Source: Nitratireductor basaltis
GTDB lineage: Bacteria; Pseudomonadota; Alphaproteobacteria; Rhizobiales; Rhizobiaceae
NCBI RefSeq assembly: GCF_000733725.1
Contig: NZ_JMQM01000002.1
Coordinates: forward strand, 62,001 to 126,000
DNA: 64,000 bases
Direction: 5' to 3'
The notes under the pieces are model-generated. The model saw only the letters and a program-made list of their open reading frames with translations, was not told the DNA's origin and searched no databases. Below, one piece after another: positions 33,958 to 43,459 of the stretch. The number at the start of each line of letters is the position of its first letter. The first letter of the stretch is position 1. The position numbers and the translations under genes are program-made.

Positions 33958-35120
33958 TGAATGATACGCTGAATAGGGATCCCGGCTTCGGGGTCTATGT
34001 GCACTGGCCGTTCTGCGCGGCGAAGTGCCCCTATTGCGACTTCAACAGCCATGTGCGTCACAAGCCGGTGGACCAGGCGCGCTTTGCAAACGGTTTTGCA
34101 CGCGAGATCGAAACGATGCGGGCGCGCACCGGTAGCCGGACCGTGCGCAGCATTTTCCTGGGTGGCGGCACACCGTCCCTGATGGAGCCTGCGACAGTCG
34201 GCAGCATTCTCGATTCCATCGCCAAATACTGGCACGTGCCTGACGGCGTCGAAATCACGCTTGAGGCCAATCCGACTTCCGTGGAAGCAGACCGGTTCCG
34301 CGGTTATCGGCAGGTGGGCGTCAACCGCGTCTCGCTAGGCGTCCAGGCACTCAACGACCGTGATCTGCGCTTTCTGGGCCGCATGCATTCGGTAGAAGAA
34401 GCCCTTACGGCTATCAGGCTGGCGCGGGAGAATTTTCCGCGTCTTTCCTTCGACCTGATCTATGCACGTCCCGGCCAGAAGATCGAGGACTGGCGCCGGG
34501 AGTTGGAGGAGGCGATCGGGTATGCGGCCGATCATCTTTCGCTCTATCAGCTGACGATCGAGGAAGGCACACCTTTCCATGCCTTGCGGGCTGCCGGCAA
34601 GCTTGTGATACCTGATGCCGACAGCGCTGCCGATCTTTATGCGGCGACGCAGGAAGTGACTGCAGCCCATGGACTGCCAGCCTACGAGATCTCCAACCAT
34701 GCGCGACCCGGTTCTGAAAGCCAGCACAATCTGATCTACTGGCGCTATGGTGAATATGTGGGCGTCGGCCCAGGCGCGCATGGGCGCTTTCGCGAGGGAA
34801 CGCGGCGGACCGTGACCTTCACCGAACGCTCACCTGAGGGCTGGCTCGACCTTGTCGAACGCAAGGGGCATGGCGTGACCGGCGGTGAAACCCTGACGCG
34901 GGCGGAAGAGGCAGATGAGTTTCTGCTGATGGGACTGCGTCTGGCAGAAGGCATTGATCTGGTGCGCTATGAGCAATTTACCGGTCGCCCGCTGTCGCCC
35001 GAGCGCATCGCCGTATTGCGTGAGGAAGGTCTTGTGGCTCCCGTAGGCAATTCTCGTTTGCGCGCCACACCTGCCGGCATGGTCGTGCTTGATGCGGTTG
35101 TGGCTGATCTGGCCAGGTGA
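33957..35120 (+). CDS. hemW: Radical SAM heme chaperone HemW
   Basis: A 387-residue radical SAM protein with Cys20, Cys24 and Cys27 (CAAKCPYC) for the [4Fe-4S] cluster, followed by FLGGGTPSLM (SAM binding) and a C-terminal HemN-like domain. It is the HemW type, a heme trafficking protein, not the anaerobic coproporphyrinogen oxidase HemN, which is longer at the N-terminus. The start ATG shares one base with the rdgB stop (TGATG). Confidence 0.93.
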   Translation: MNDTLNRDPGFGVYVHWPFCAAKCPYCDFNSHVRHKPVDQARFANGFAREIETMRARTGSRTVRSIFLGGGTPSLMEPATVGSILDSIAKYWHVPDGVEITLEANPTSVEADRFRGYRQVGVNRVSLGVQALNDRDLRFLGRMHSVEEALTAIRLARENFPRLSFDLIYARPGQKIEDWRRELEEAIGYAADHLSLYQLTIEEGTPFHALRAAGKLVIPDADSAADLYAATQEVTAAHGLPAYEISNHARPGSESQHNLIYWRYGEYVGVGPGAHGRFREGTRRTVTFTERSPEGWLDLVERKGHGVTGGETLTRAEEADEFLLMGLRLAEGIDLVRYEQFTGRPLSPERIAVLREEGLVAPVGNSRLRATPAGMVVLDAVVADLAR

Positions 35121-35189
35121 AGAGCTTCTGGCGGATCGGGCGTCAGGAGTTATGCTGGGTCAATCGAGCCTCGGCAGACGGGAGTGCAT

Positions 35190-36092
35190 GTGAGCGAGCA
35201 AGACAACAAGCGGCAATTTTCCATTCGTGATGCGGTCATGACGGCTCCGCGTCTGGAGCCTGCTCTGTATCTCGTCGCGACGCCTATCGGGAATCTCGGT
35301 GACATCACCATCCGCGCGCTCGAGACACTTGCCGGTGCCGACATTGTTGCCTGCGAGGATACGCGGGTCACGCGGGTCCTGCTGGAGCGCTATGGCATGC
35401 GGCGGCGCATGACCGCCTATCACGAGCACAATGCGACGGAAGCAGGACCGAAACTGCTCAATGCGATAGAAGGCGGCCAGAGCGTGGCGCTTGCCAGCGA
35501 TGCGGGCACGCCGCTGATCTCCGATCCCGGTTTTCGCCTAGTCTCCCAGGCGCAGGAACGTGGATTGAGGGTCGTGCCCATTCCGGGCGCCTCTGCCGTT
35601 CTTGCGGCGCTTACCGCAAGTGGCCTGCCTACCGATGCATTTTTATTTGCCGGCTTTTTGCCCAACAGATCGGGCCAGCGTGAGAGCCGGCTGAGCGAAC
35701 TCGCGACTTCGCCTGCGACACTGGTTTTCTTCGAAAGCCCGCGCCGGCTGGCCGCCAGTCTGGCCGCGATGGCCAGCTTGCTTGGCGAAGAGCGGCAAGC
35801 CGTTGTTGCGCGTGAGCTTACCAAGACCTTCGAGGAAGTGCGCGCGGGGAGTTTGGCCGAACTCGCGGAACATTACGAAGCCGCCGGCGCGCCGAAGGGC
35901 GAAGTGGTGGTCTGCGTTGCGCCTCCGCTTGCCGAGAAAACATTCGATGCGGCCGATACAGACAGACTTCTGCTTTCGCTGGCAGGCGAAATGTCTGCCG
36001 CCAAGGCGGCCGGTGAGGCTGCGCGCATGACTGGTGCGAAAAAGTCGACCCTGTATCAGCGCCTGCTGGAACTCAAAGATGCCGCAGGCTAA
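35190..36092 (+). CDS. rsmI: 16S rRNA (cytidine(1402)-2'-O)-methyltransferase
   Basis: A 300-residue tetrapyrrole-methylase-fold enzyme that methylates the ribose of C1402 with [51 protein letters not shown] and [13 protein letters not shown] are hallmark segments. GTG 35190 has GGGAG five bases upstream; another GTG two codons earlier is possible. Its 3' end overlaps yraN by 14 bp, the conserved rsmI-yraN pair. Confidence 0.95.
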   Translation: MSEQDNKRQFSIRDAVMTAPRLEPALYLVATPIGNLGDITIRALETLAGADIVACEDTRVTRVLLERYGMRRRMTAYHEHNATEAGPKLLNAIEGGQSVALASDAGTPLISDPGFRLVSQAQERGLRVVPIPGASAVLAALTASGLPTDAFLFAGFLPNRSGQRESRLSELATSPATLVFFESPRRLAASLAAMASLLGEERQAVVARELTKTFEEVRAGSLAELAEHYEAAGAPKGEVVVCVAPPLAEKTFDAADTDRLLLSLAGEMSAAKAAGEAARMTGAKKSTLYQRLLELKDAAG

Positions 36093-36453
36093 TTGGCGGA
36101 AACACAAGCTTGCAGCCTACAAGCGCGGACATCGGGGCGAATTGCTGGCGTCCGTCGCGCTGATGCTCAAGGGCTATCGCATCCTGGCGCGCCGCTACAA
36201 GACGAAGCTTGGCGAGATCGATCTGATCGCACGGCGAGGCGACCTTGTTGCCATTGTCGAGGTGAAGGCGCGCGGAAGCCTCGCGGAGGCTATGGACGCG
36301 GTAAACCACACCGCCCAACGGCGCATCGATGCCGCAGCCGATCTGTGGCTTGCGCGGCAGCCCGACCGACAGAAACTGTCCATCCGCTATGACCTCGTCG
36401 CCATCCTGCCACGGCGGTGGCCGGTGCATGTGGTCAACATCTTTCAGGGCTAA
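36079..36453 (+). CDS. YraN/UPF0102 nuclease-fold protein
   Basis: A 124-residue restriction-endonuclease-fold protein with [50 protein letters not shown]. The E, D and E-x-K residues form the PD-(D/E)XK-like site. Function is unproven, perhaps DNA repair or recombination. The start lies inside rsmI. In many Rhizobiales glutathione synthetase (gshB) follows, but here a convergent P450 gene overlaps the stop by 4 bp. Confidence 0.92.
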   Translation: MPQANWRKHKLAAYKRGHRGELLASVALMLKGYRILARRYKTKLGEIDLIARRGDLVAIVEVKARGSLAEAMDAVNHTAQRRIDAAADLWLARQPDRQKLSIRYDLVAILPRRWPVHVVNIFQG

Positions 36454-37823
36454 CGCAGGCTGACCTTCATTGGCAGTCCGCCCTGCGGCTGCGTCGTAAG
36501 CTTCTGGACAGGCCATGGCCTTGTTTCCGGCGTCACGTCGAAGTGATAGCGCCGCATCAGCACCGCCATGGCAATGACCGCTTCCTGCATTGCGAATTTC
36601 GCACCTATGCACACACGTGGGCCCGCTCCGAAGGGCAGATACTGGTAACGGTCGATCTGCTCGCGGTTTTCCCTATGGAAGCGCGAAGGTCGATAGGCTT
36701 CGGGGTCGTCCCACAATTTGCGGTGCCGGTGCACGGTCCAGGGCATGACCAGGACCTGCGTGCCTTTCGGGATCAACAGGTCTTCATATCGATCATCTTC
36801 GACAGCTTCACGATTGATGGAGGGAGCCGGCGGGTAAAGCCGCATGGCCTCTTCGAAGGCTGCACGCGCCCTTGGCATCTCGTCCAGCCATCTCACCGGG
36901 TCCGGCTCGCGGGCAAGAACAGCGTCGATCTCCCGCTCGATGGCCTCACGTTCCGCCGGAAGCATTGCGAGACAGTAGAAGGTCCAGCCCAACGCACGCG
37001 CCGTTGTCTCGTGACCTGCTCCAATGAATGTGATGATGTTGTCTTCGATCTCAGCACGGGCAAGCCCATCCGGACCTTCTGCCTGCAGCAGGAGGGTAAG
37101 GAAGTCTTCGGGCACGCTTTCGCCACGCCTCATCTTTTCCTCACGCATCTCGATCGTGCGCGCCACGATGCCGCGGAAAAACTTCAGGGAATTGCGACCC
37201 ATGAGCCGCGTGATGCGCGGCAGCCAGTCAGGTGCACCCAGCAGGTCGAGCGGGTCGACGCGTCCCATCGTCTCGAAAAGCCGGTCCACCTGACCGGCAA
37301 AGCTGTCAGGGTCGCCGGCAATCTCGCCAGAAAACAACGTCTCTGCGAGAATATCGAAGGTGAGCATCGTCATGTCGCGAGAGATGTCCACCGTGCCGCC
37401 GACGGCGGCATCGTAGCGCGAGGCGAACTGTTCGGCCTGCTCCAGCATCGGCCTTGCGAACCCGGCGATGTGGCGGGGCGTGAAGACGGGCGCCATGGCC
37501 TTGCGGGAGCGTTTCCAGACATCCCCTTCCGCCGTCAACAGGCCATCGCGCAGAATTGGACGCAGAATTTTCTGGCGCACCCGCGCCATCTTGTAGTTGC
37601 GCGCGTTGTCCACCAGTACATGGCGGATGAGAGCCGGATCATTGGCGATCAGAAGCGGGCCACCGATTCCGCCCGTGATCGAGATCCAGGGCTCGTTATA
37701 GCTCGGTTCGCCCCAAAGCTCGAGCGGATTGCGGTAGACAATCCGCATCATCTGCAACGTCGAGGGCGGCGTTGTGCGAGGTGTCGGTGCGGGCGGGCGA
37801 AAGGATCTGGCGGTGCTGTCCAT
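36450..37823 (-). CDS. Cytochrome P450
   Basis: A 457-residue P450 with the I-helix AGHET (269-273), the ExxR pair in [10 protein letters not shown] (~325-328) and the heme-thiolate loop [10 protein letters not shown] with Cys405. No transmembrane anchor is seen, so it is soluble and needs separate redox partners, none of which are adjacent. AAGGAG precedes ATG 37823. Length and the PERF-like region (YRPSRFHRE) resemble the CYP102/fatty-acid hydroxylase-like group, but the substrate is unknown. It is monocistronic. Confidence 0.95.
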   Translation of the reverse strand: MDSTARSFRPPAPTPRTTPPSTLQMMRIVYRNPLELWGEPSYNEPWISITGGIGGPLLIANDPALIRHVLVDNARNYKMARVRQKILRPILRDGLLTAEGDVWKRSRKAMAPVFTPRHIAGFARPMLEQAEQFASRYDAAVGGTVDISRDMTMLTFDILAETLFSGEIAGDPDSFAGQVDRLFETMGRVDPLDLLGAPDWLPRITRLMGRNSLKFFRGIVARTIEMREEKMRRGESVPEDFLTLLLQAEGPDGLARAEIEDNIITFIGAGHETTARALGWTFYCLAMLPAEREAIEREIDAVLAREPDPVRWLDEMPRARAAFEEAMRLYPPAPSINREAVEDDRYEDLLIPKGTQVLVMPWTVHRHRKLWDDPEAYRPSRFHRENREQIDRYQYLPFGAGPRVCIGAKFAMQEAVIAMAVLMRRYHFDVTPETRPWPVQKLTTQPQGGLPMKVSLR

Positions 37824-37980
37824 CTTTACTCCTTGTCCCAAGAGTTAAGCACGGCAGAGCAGCACATCAATGGAGCGACGATTTATCGGGTGTGGCCGGG
37901 AACAGCCACGCCTTCCAGACGTTTGATGAGCACCAGGTTTCTTCGCTCCAGGACGGAGCGACCAGAGAAGGAGACTAGCG

Positions 37981-38178
37981 ATGAACTGGAATCAGATCGA
38001 AGGAAATTGGGAACAGTTCAAGGGCAAGGCCCAGCAGCAGTGGGGCAAGCTAACCAATGACGACCTCGATGTCGTGAAAGGCAATCGCACGGAATTGGCA
38101 GGCCGCATTCAGGAGCGCTACGGCAAGACGCAGGAAGAAGCCGAGCGCGAAATCGACGATTGGGCCGCCAACCACTAG
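37981..38178 (+). CDS. CsbD-family stress protein
   Basis: A 65-residue CsbD-like protein (MNWNQIEGNWEQFKGKAQQ, then LDVVKGNRTELAGRIQERYG) with AGAAGGAG before the ATG and its own terminator after it. CsbD-like proteins are small, hydrophilic and induced in general stress; function is not known. It is divergent from the P450 gene. Confidence 0.93.
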   Translation: MNWNQIEGNWEQFKGKAQQQWGKLTNDDLDVVKGNRTELAGRIQERYGKTQEEAEREIDDWAANH

Positions 38179-38204
38179 CAGCGTCGCCAACTTATGGCGA
38201 TGCG

Positions 38205-38238
38205 GCCCTGCGGCATCCCTCGGCCGCAGGGCTTTTTT
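38205..38238 (+). terminator. Intrinsic terminator of the csbD-like gene
   Basis: Stem GCCCTGCGGC (38205-38214), 8-nt loop, stem GCCGCAGGGC (38223-38232), then TTTTTT. It lies just before the convergent znuA stop at 38250. Confidence 0.92.
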
Positions 38239-38249
38239 GCTGCGCCTGT

Positions 38250-39314
38250 CTAGCCCCTGGAGGCATCCAGGCAGCCTGCGAAGCCGTCGCCCAGCCCTCG
38301 CAGAAGGGCCGGATAGAGGCCCGGACCGTCGTCGATACCAGCGCCAACCGGATCAAGTTCGCCGGCGCGCGCCTGCGTTCCCTCTATTACGACTTCGACT
38401 ATGCTGCCGTCGAACTGCGGTTCGGAGAAGACGCAGGCAGCGTCAATCTCGGCCAGTTTCTCCTTGATTTCCTGCAGTCGCTTTGCACCTGGCATGGTTT
38501 CCGGGTTGATGGTGATGGAGCCGGCGGGCTGCAGACCGAAACGCTCCTCGAAATATCTGTAGGCGTCGTGAAAAACGACATATGGCTTGTTGCGAACCGG
38601 TGCTAGCTTGCGCTGAAGTTCGGCTGTCAGGTTATCAAGACCACGCTCCAGTTCAGCGAGGTTTCCCTTGTAGACCGCAGCATTTTCCTCGTCTGCCGCG
38701 GCAAGTTTTTCTGCCATGTAGCGTGCCATGGCCCTCGCGTTTTCCGGGTCCAGCCATAGATGTAGGTCTATGCTGCCATGGTCATGATCTTCGTGGCCTT
38801 CGGCGGCATGATTGTCCTCGTGCCCATGATCGTCTTCATGAGAATGCGCTTCATCATGCGTATGATCATCGCCGTGGCCCTCTGCTTCATGAGCGTGATC
38901 ATGGCTGTCATGATCATCATGATGAGCCTCGTGGGAATGGTCATGAGACTCGAACGCTCCACCTTCGCGCAGTTCATATTCTGTGATGCCGGGGGTCTCT
39001 ACCAGGGCAACAGCCTGAGCCTCCTTGGAATGCGCCTCGAGTGCGCTGGGCATGAAGGTTTCCATGCCGGGACCGATCCAGAAGACAAGATCCGCATTCT
39101 GCAGCGCCCGGGCCTGCGATGGCCGCATGGAATAGGAATGTGGTGACGCGGCTCCGGAAACGAGCAGATCCGGCTCGCCCACCCCTTCCATGAGAGCTGC
39201 GACAAGGGAGTGGACCGGCTTGATCGATGCCACCACCTTCGGCTCGGCAACGGCTTGCGCGCCAGCCCAAGCGACCATGCCGACGGTAAATGCCAGCAGC
39301 GTTTTCAACCTCAT
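38250..39314 (-). CDS. znuA: Zinc ABC transporter substrate-binding protein ZnuA
   Basis: A 354-residue periplasmic zinc-binding protein with a signal peptide (~1-23). Metal ligands are likely His35 or His59, His185 (DLHLWLDP) and the His in VFHDAYRYF. A long His/Asp/Glu-rich loop (~123-180, over 20 His) precedes the second half, typical of ZnuA and thought to capture zinc. GAGGG before ATG 39314 fixes the start. It is divergent from znuCB-zur across a promoter with two Zur-type palindromes. Confidence 0.96.
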   Translation of the reverse strand: MRLKTLLAFTVGMVAWAGAQAVAEPKVVASIKPVHSLVAALMEGVGEPDLLVSGAASPHSYSMRPSQARALQNADLVFWIGPGMETFMPSALEAHSKEAQAVALVETPGITEYELREGGAFESHDHSHEAHHDDHDSHDHAHEAEGHGDDHTHDEAHSHEDDHGHEDNHAAEGHEDHDHGSIDLHLWLDPENARAMARYMAEKLAAADEENAAVYKGNLAELERGLDNLTAELQRKLAPVRNKPYVVFHDAYRYFEERFGLQPAGSITINPETMPGAKRLQEIKEKLAEIDAACVFSEPQFDGSIVEVVIEGTQARAGELDPVGAGIDDGPGLYPALLRGLGDGFAGCLDASRG

Positions 39315-39336
39315 GATGGTGTCCCTCTTGCTCAAT

Positions 39337-39349
39337 GTAATGATATTAC
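39337..39349. promoter_or_regulatory. Candidate Zur box 1 (GTAATGATATTAC)
   Basis: A dyad GTAAT-N3-ATTAC 23 bp before the znuA start in the znuA/znuC divergent promoter. It has the AT-rich dyad form of Fur/Zur-family sites. Binding by the Zur protein encoded at 41036 is inferred. Confidence 0.6.
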
Positions 39350-39360
39350 GTCTCAATTGC

Positions 39361-39373
39361 GTTATGCTATAAC
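39361..39373. promoter_or_regulatory. Candidate Zur box 2 (GTTATGCTATAAC)
   Basis: A dyad GTTAT-N3-ATAAC, extended to 15 bp by flanking C and G, close to the alphaproteobacterial Zur consensus (GTTATANNATAAC form). It lies 38 bp before the znuC start and 11 bp from box 1. Confidence 0.7.
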
Positions 39374-39410
39374 GTGTGTCATAGGCACTGGCAACAGGGT
39401 TCTGGTGAAG

Positions 39411-40238
39411 ATGCTGCAGGCCAACAATCAAAGGGACGACGTGCTGGTCGTCATGAAGAATGCAGGTATCCGGCGTGGCGGGCGATGGCTCGTGCGCGGG
39501 ATCGATCTCAGTGTCCGCCGCGGCGAGATCGTGACGCTGATCGGGCCGAACGGGTCCGGCAAGAGCACGACGGCCAAGACCGCGATCGGGGTTCTTGCTC
39601 CCGACGAGGGGGAAGTGAAGCGCGCCCGTCCGTTGCGCGTCGGCTACGTACCGCAAAAGGTCAAGGTCGACTGGACCATGCCCCTGACCGTCAGGCGCAT
39701 GATGGAGCTGACAGGGCCATTGCCACGAAGGAAACTGGAGGCTGCGCTGGACGCTGCCGGTATCAGCCATCTGGCAGAATCGGCCGTGCAGTCGCTTTCA
39801 GGCGGAGAATTCCAGCGATCCCTGCTTGCCCGCGCCCTGGCGCGTGAACCGGACCTGCTTGTCCTGGACGAACCGGTGCAGGGCGTCGATTTTTCGGGCG
39901 AGATCGCGCTCTACCGCCTTATCCGCGAGATCCGCGACAGAACCGGCTGCGGCGTCCTTCTCATCTCGCATGATCTGCATGTGGTGATGGCCGAAACCGA
40001 CACGGTTGTCTGCCTCAACGGGCATGTCTGCTGCCGGGGCACGCCTGAAACGGTCGTGGCGAGCGAGGAATATCGCACCCTGTTCGGCGCGCGGGCCGGT
40101 GAGACACTGGCGATCTATCGCCACCACCATGACCATACGCATCTGGCCGACGGCCGCGTGCGCCTTGCAGACGGCACCATTGCCGATAGCTGCGGCCATG
40201 CCCATGACCACAGCCAGGAAAGCTCTTCCGATGCTTGA
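39411..40238 (+). CDS. znuC: Zinc ABC transporter ATP-binding protein ZnuC
   Basis: A 275-residue ABC ATPase with Walker A GPNGSGKST (45-53), the signature LSGGEFQR, Walker B LLVLDEP and the switch His (ISHDLH). After the nucleotide domain comes a ~35-residue His-rich tail (YRHHHDHTH, then CGHAHDHS), an added metal-binding feature on a cytoplasmic subunit. It energises zinc import with ZnuB and ZnuA. ATG 39411 is preferred over GTG 39405. Its end overlaps znuB by 8 bp. Confidence 0.95.
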   Translation: MLQANNQRDDVLVVMKNAGIRRGGRWLVRGIDLSVRRGEIVTLIGPNGSGKSTTAKTAIGVLAPDEGEVKRARPLRVGYVPQKVKVDWTMPLTVRRMMELTGPLPRRKLEAALDAAGISHLAESAVQSLSGGEFQRSLLARALAREPDLLVLDEPVQGVDFSGEIALYRLIREIRDRTGCGVLLISHDLHVVMAETDTVVCLNGHVCCRGTPETVVASEEYRTLFGARAGETLAIYRHHHDHTHLADGRVRLADGTIADSCGHAHDHSQESSSDA

Positions 40239-41046
40239 TGATTTCTTCGTTCGTGCATTGGTCGCCGGTATCGGCATTGCCTTGATCGCCGGTCCCCTGG
40301 GATGCTTCGTCGTATGGCGGCGCATGGCCTATTTCGGCGACACAATGGCACATTCGGCGCTGCTTGGAGTCGCGCTGTCATTTCTATTCGACATCAATCT
40401 GACGCTCGGGGTCTTTGCCGTTGCAACGCTCGCCTCACTGGCGCTTCTGTTCCTGCAGCGACGGGGAGCCTTGTCGGCGGATGCGCTCCTGGGGATCCTT
40501 TCGCATTCGACGCTGGCGCTGGGACTGGTCATGGTAGCGTTCATGAGCTGGATAAGGATCGATCTCATGGGTTTCCTGTTCGGCGACATCCTGGCAGTCT
40601 CGAAAGCCGACATTGCCGTGATCGTTGCAGGAGGGATTGCGGTGTTGGGCATTTTGGCACTGATCTGGCGCTCTCTTCTGGCCGGCACGGTGAATCCCGA
40701 GATCGCAGAGGCCGAAGGGCTTCATCCCGAGAAGGCAAAGCTTGTCTTCATGATCTTGATGGCCGCGGTCATTGCGATAGCGATGAAGATCGTGGGCATT
40801 CTGCTCATCACCTCGCTGCTGATCATCCCGGCCGCCACGGCCAGACGTTTCGCCCCAACGCCCGAAGCCATGGCCTTGATGGCCTCGGCAGCAGGCGCAT
40901 TGAGCGTGTCCGGAGGGCTGATGGCCTCTCTCCAGTTCGACACGCCGTCAGGACCGTCGATCGTCGTGGCCGCACTAATGCTCTTTCTGCTAAGCCTGCT
41001 GCGGCTGAAAATGCAGCGGGCTGGAGGTTTGAACCATGACGGCTAG
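40231..41046 (+). CDS. znuB: Zinc ABC transporter permease ZnuB
   Basis: A 271-residue permease of the ZnuB/MntB family with about eight hydrophobic segments and the conserved PLGCFVVWRRMAYFGDTMAHSALLGVAL near the N-terminus. It forms the inner membrane channel of the zinc importer. It overlaps znuC by 8 bp and zur by 11 bp, so znuC-znuB-zur is one translationally coupled operon. Confidence 0.95.
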   Translation: MLDDFFVRALVAGIGIALIAGPLGCFVVWRRMAYFGDTMAHSALLGVALSFLFDINLTLGVFAVATLASLALLFLQRRGALSADALLGILSHSTLALGLVMVAFMSWIRIDLMGFLFGDILAVSKADIAVIVAGGIAVLGILALIWRSLLAGTVNPEIAEAEGLHPEKAKLVFMILMAAVIAIAMKIVGILLITSLLIIPAATARRFAPTPEAMALMASAAGALSVSGGLMASLQFDTPSGPSIVVAALMLFLLSLLRLKMQRAGGLNHDG

Positions 41047-41437
41047 ACCGAATCTCACGAAAAACCAGGGTCTGGTCTTGGGTGCGCTCGACACGGCCTC
41101 GGCACCCTTGAGCGCCTATACGATTCTAGATCGGCTGCGCGACCACGGCTTCAGGGCACCGCTGCAGGTCTATCGCGCGCTCGAAAAGCTTCAGGAAATG
41201 GGGCTGGTGCACCGGCTTGAAAGCCTCAATGCTTTCGTTGCCTGCGCGCACCCGGACTGCCACACGCACGAAACCATCGCTTTTGCGATTTGCGAGACCT
41301 GCGGTCAGGTCGAGGAATTCGCCGACGAAACGGTCGAGGAACGGCTGACATCGGCCATGAGGCAGCGTGGTTTCAAGCCTGCAAAGACGACGGTCGAGAT
41401 CCGCGGTGCCTGCCATGCCTGCGCAAAGGCAGGCTGA
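41036..41437 (+). CDS. zur: Zinc uptake regulator Zur (Fur family)
   Basis: A 133-residue Fur-family repressor: winged helix (~10-75) followed by a metal-binding dimerisation domain with cysteine pairs CETCG and CHAC plus the His-rich CAHPDCHTHE. Zur represses zinc uptake genes when zinc is sufficient. As the last gene of znuCB-zur it would control its own synthesis through the boxes at 39337-39373. Its TGA abuts the stop of the convergent tadC gene with no base between (TGATCA). Confidence 0.93.
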   Translation: MTARPNLTKNQGLVLGALDTASAPLSAYTILDRLRDHGFRAPLQVYRALEKLQEMGLVHRLESLNAFVACAHPDCHTHETIAFAICETCGQVEEFADETVEERLTSAMRQRGFKPAKTTVEIRGACHACAKAG

Positions 41438-42430
41438 TCAGTTCGCGATGCCGTTGCTTTGAAGCTGAATGATTGCCGGTCCGAGGATCACCGCAAAGAG
41501 AACGGGCAGGAAGAACAGGATCATCGGCACCGTGAGCTTCGGCGGCAAAGCTGCAGCTTTCTTTTCTGCTGCGGTCATGCGCGCGTCGCGGCTTTCATTG
41601 GCGAGAACGCGCAGGGCGTGACTGACCGGTGTACCGTAGCGCTCGGCCTGAATGAGCGCCTGTGAGACGCTTTTCACCGACTCAAGACCGGTCCTGTTGG
41701 CAAGGTTCTCATATGCCTGGCGGCGCTCCTGCAGGAAGGACAGTTCGGCATTCGTCAGCACGAACTCTTCTGCGAGTTCCACCGACTGGGAGCCGATTTC
41801 TTCGGCAACGCGCCGAAGTGCCGCTTCGACAGACATGCCGGATTCCACGCAGATAAGCATCAGATCAAGCGCATCCGGCCAGGCTTTCTGGATGGACACC
41901 TTGCGTTTGGAGGCACGGTTGTTGACATAAAGCACGGGTGCATAGAAGCCTGCATAGGCTCCGAGAATGCAGACAAAGACCTTCATGAAGAGCGGCTGAC
42001 CGTCGAGGGAATTCAGCACGAAGACATAGAAGATCGCGATCGCCGCACCGACAAATGGCAGCATGAGACGGAAGAACAGAAGCTTGGTCAGCGGATTCTG
42101 CCCACGAAAGCCTGCCATGCGAAGCTTGTTGACGGTTGCCTCGTCGGCAAGAGCGCGCTTCAGGTCCAGCCGGTCGACAATCGTGCGGATCGAGCCCCCG
42201 TCCTGCTCGCGCAGTCCCTTGCGGCGGCGTTCCGCTTCGGCTGCAAGGCGGGCCCGCTGCTTGGCACGAAGCTCGTCGCGTTCCAGCGCGACCGAGCGCA
42301 TCCGCGACTTCAGGGTATCGCCGCTCGAAACGGGAAGGAGCGTGAAGATGGTGGCAAAAACCGCGATGCCCACGAGCAACGCGATAAGGAAATCCGGGTC
42401 CAGAAGTGTACGGGCAACTGAATCAGACAT
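41438..42430 (-). CDS. tadC: Tad pilus inner membrane platform protein TadC
   Basis: A 330-residue type II secretion system F-domain protein with three to four transmembrane helices, at the N-terminus, the middle and the C-terminus. The F-domain AWPDALDLMLICVESGMSVEAALRRVAEE and QAERYGTPVSHALRVLANESR are typical. It forms the platform with TadB that is driven by the CpaF ATPase. It is the last gene of the operon cpaB-C-D-E-F-tadB-tadC on the minus strand, 15 bp after tadB. Confidence 0.95.
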   Translation of the reverse strand: MSDSVARTLLDPDFLIALLVGIAVFATIFTLLPVSSGDTLKSRMRSVALERDELRAKQRARLAAEAERRRKGLREQDGGSIRTIVDRLDLKRALADEATVNKLRMAGFRGQNPLTKLLFFRLMLPFVGAAIAIFYVFVLNSLDGQPLFMKVFVCILGAYAGFYAPVLYVNNRASKRKVSIQKAWPDALDLMLICVESGMSVEAALRRVAEEIGSQSVELAEEFVLTNAELSFLQERRQAYENLANRTGLESVKSVSQALIQAERYGTPVSHALRVLANESRDARMTAAEKKAAALPPKLTVPMILFFLPVLFAVILGPAIIQLQSNGIAN

Positions 42431-42445
42431 GCGCTTGTGCTCCGC

Positions 42446-43459
42446 CTAGACCTCGAAATTCATCATCTGCCGCATCACGAAGATGCCGACACTCATCCAG
42501 ACCGCAGAGGCCGCGAGGATGAGGTTTCCCGTGCCTGTCGTGAACAGCGGCAGGATATAGCTCGGGCTGGTCAGATAGACGAGAAACGCAACGATGATCG
42601 GAAGTGACCCGATGATGTAGGCGGAAGCCTTCGCTTCCATCGAAAGTGCCTGCACCTTGGCCTTCATCTTCTTGCGGTCGCGCAGAACCTTGGACAGATT
42701 GCCCAGCGCTTCGGAAAGATTGCCGCCAGCCTGGCTCTGGATCTGGATCACGATGCCGAAAAAGGCAGCTTCCTGAGACGGCATCGTTTCGGGCATGCGA
42801 AGGGCGGCTTCCGCCGTGGACATGCCCATCTGCTGCGATTCGACAATGCGGCGAAATTCACCACGGACGGGCTCTGGCGATTCACTTGCAATCATGCGGA
42901 TTGCATCGTTGATCGGCAGACCGGACTTGACCGAGCGCACGATCACGTCGAGCGCATTGGGGAACTCGTTCAGAAATGCCTTTGCCCGACGCTTGCGCAT
43001 GAAACCGATGATCCAGCGCGGAAGGCCAAGGCCGCCTACCAGCATTGCACCGGGCACAGCAAGGAGTGGTGCGCCCAGAACCAGGGCCATGAAGCCGCAC
43101 ACCAGCGAAGCCAGGCCGGAATAGATGTAGAACTTCTCGATGGAGAGCTCGAGACCTGCCTGGCGGATCTGCACCTTGAGCGGCGGACTCTTTGCGTATT
43201 TGTCGCGATCCTGCTGCCGCTTGTCCAGGTCTTTCAGGGAGTCCTGAATGTTCTTGCGGCGCTTGGCCTGCTCGGCAACACGGTCCCGGCTGGCCTTGAT
43301 CGCACCGCGATCCGTCTCGGCGCGCTTGACGGTCTCAAGCCGCCTCTCGACCTTCTTCTCGCTCGATATCGTGTTGAAAAGAAGCGCATAGGCAAGCGCG
43401 CCGGCGCTGCAAGCTGCCAGCACGATAATCAGGAGAACAGTGGGGTCGATGCCGAACAT
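42446..43459 (-). CDS. tadB: Tad pilus inner membrane platform protein TadB
   Basis: A 337-residue F-domain protein with an N-terminal helix, a basic cytoplasmic stretch, a central helix pair, the F-domain (FPNALDVIVRSVKSGLPINDAIRMIASE) and a C-terminal helix pair. It pairs with TadC. The start overlaps the cpaF stop by one base (TGATG). Confidence 0.95.
   Translation of the reverse strand: MFGIDPTVLLIIVLAACSAGALAYALLFNTISSEKKVERRLETVKRAETDRGAIKASRDRVAEQAKRRKNIQDSLKDLDKRQQDRDKYAKSPPLKVQIRQAGLELSIEKFYIYSGLASLVCGFMALVLGAPLLAVPGAMLVGGLGLPRWIIGFMRKRRAKAFLNEFPNALDVIVRSVKSGLPINDAIRMIASESPEPVRGEFRRIVESQQMGMSTAEAALRMPETMPSQEAAFFGIVIQIQSQAGGNLSEALGNLSKVLRDRKKMKAKVQALSMEAKASAYIIGSLPIIVAFLVYLTSPSYILPLFTTGTGNLILAASAVWMSVGIFVMRQMMNFEV

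Noticed and set aside
36417-38060. 547-aa plus-strand ORF
   Set aside because: Antisense of the P450 gene, whose motifs are all on the minus strand.
38778-39146. Met/Ile-rich 122-aa plus-strand ORF
   Set aside because: It is the reverse of the His-rich loop of ZnuA (CAT codons read as ATG), not a membrane protein.
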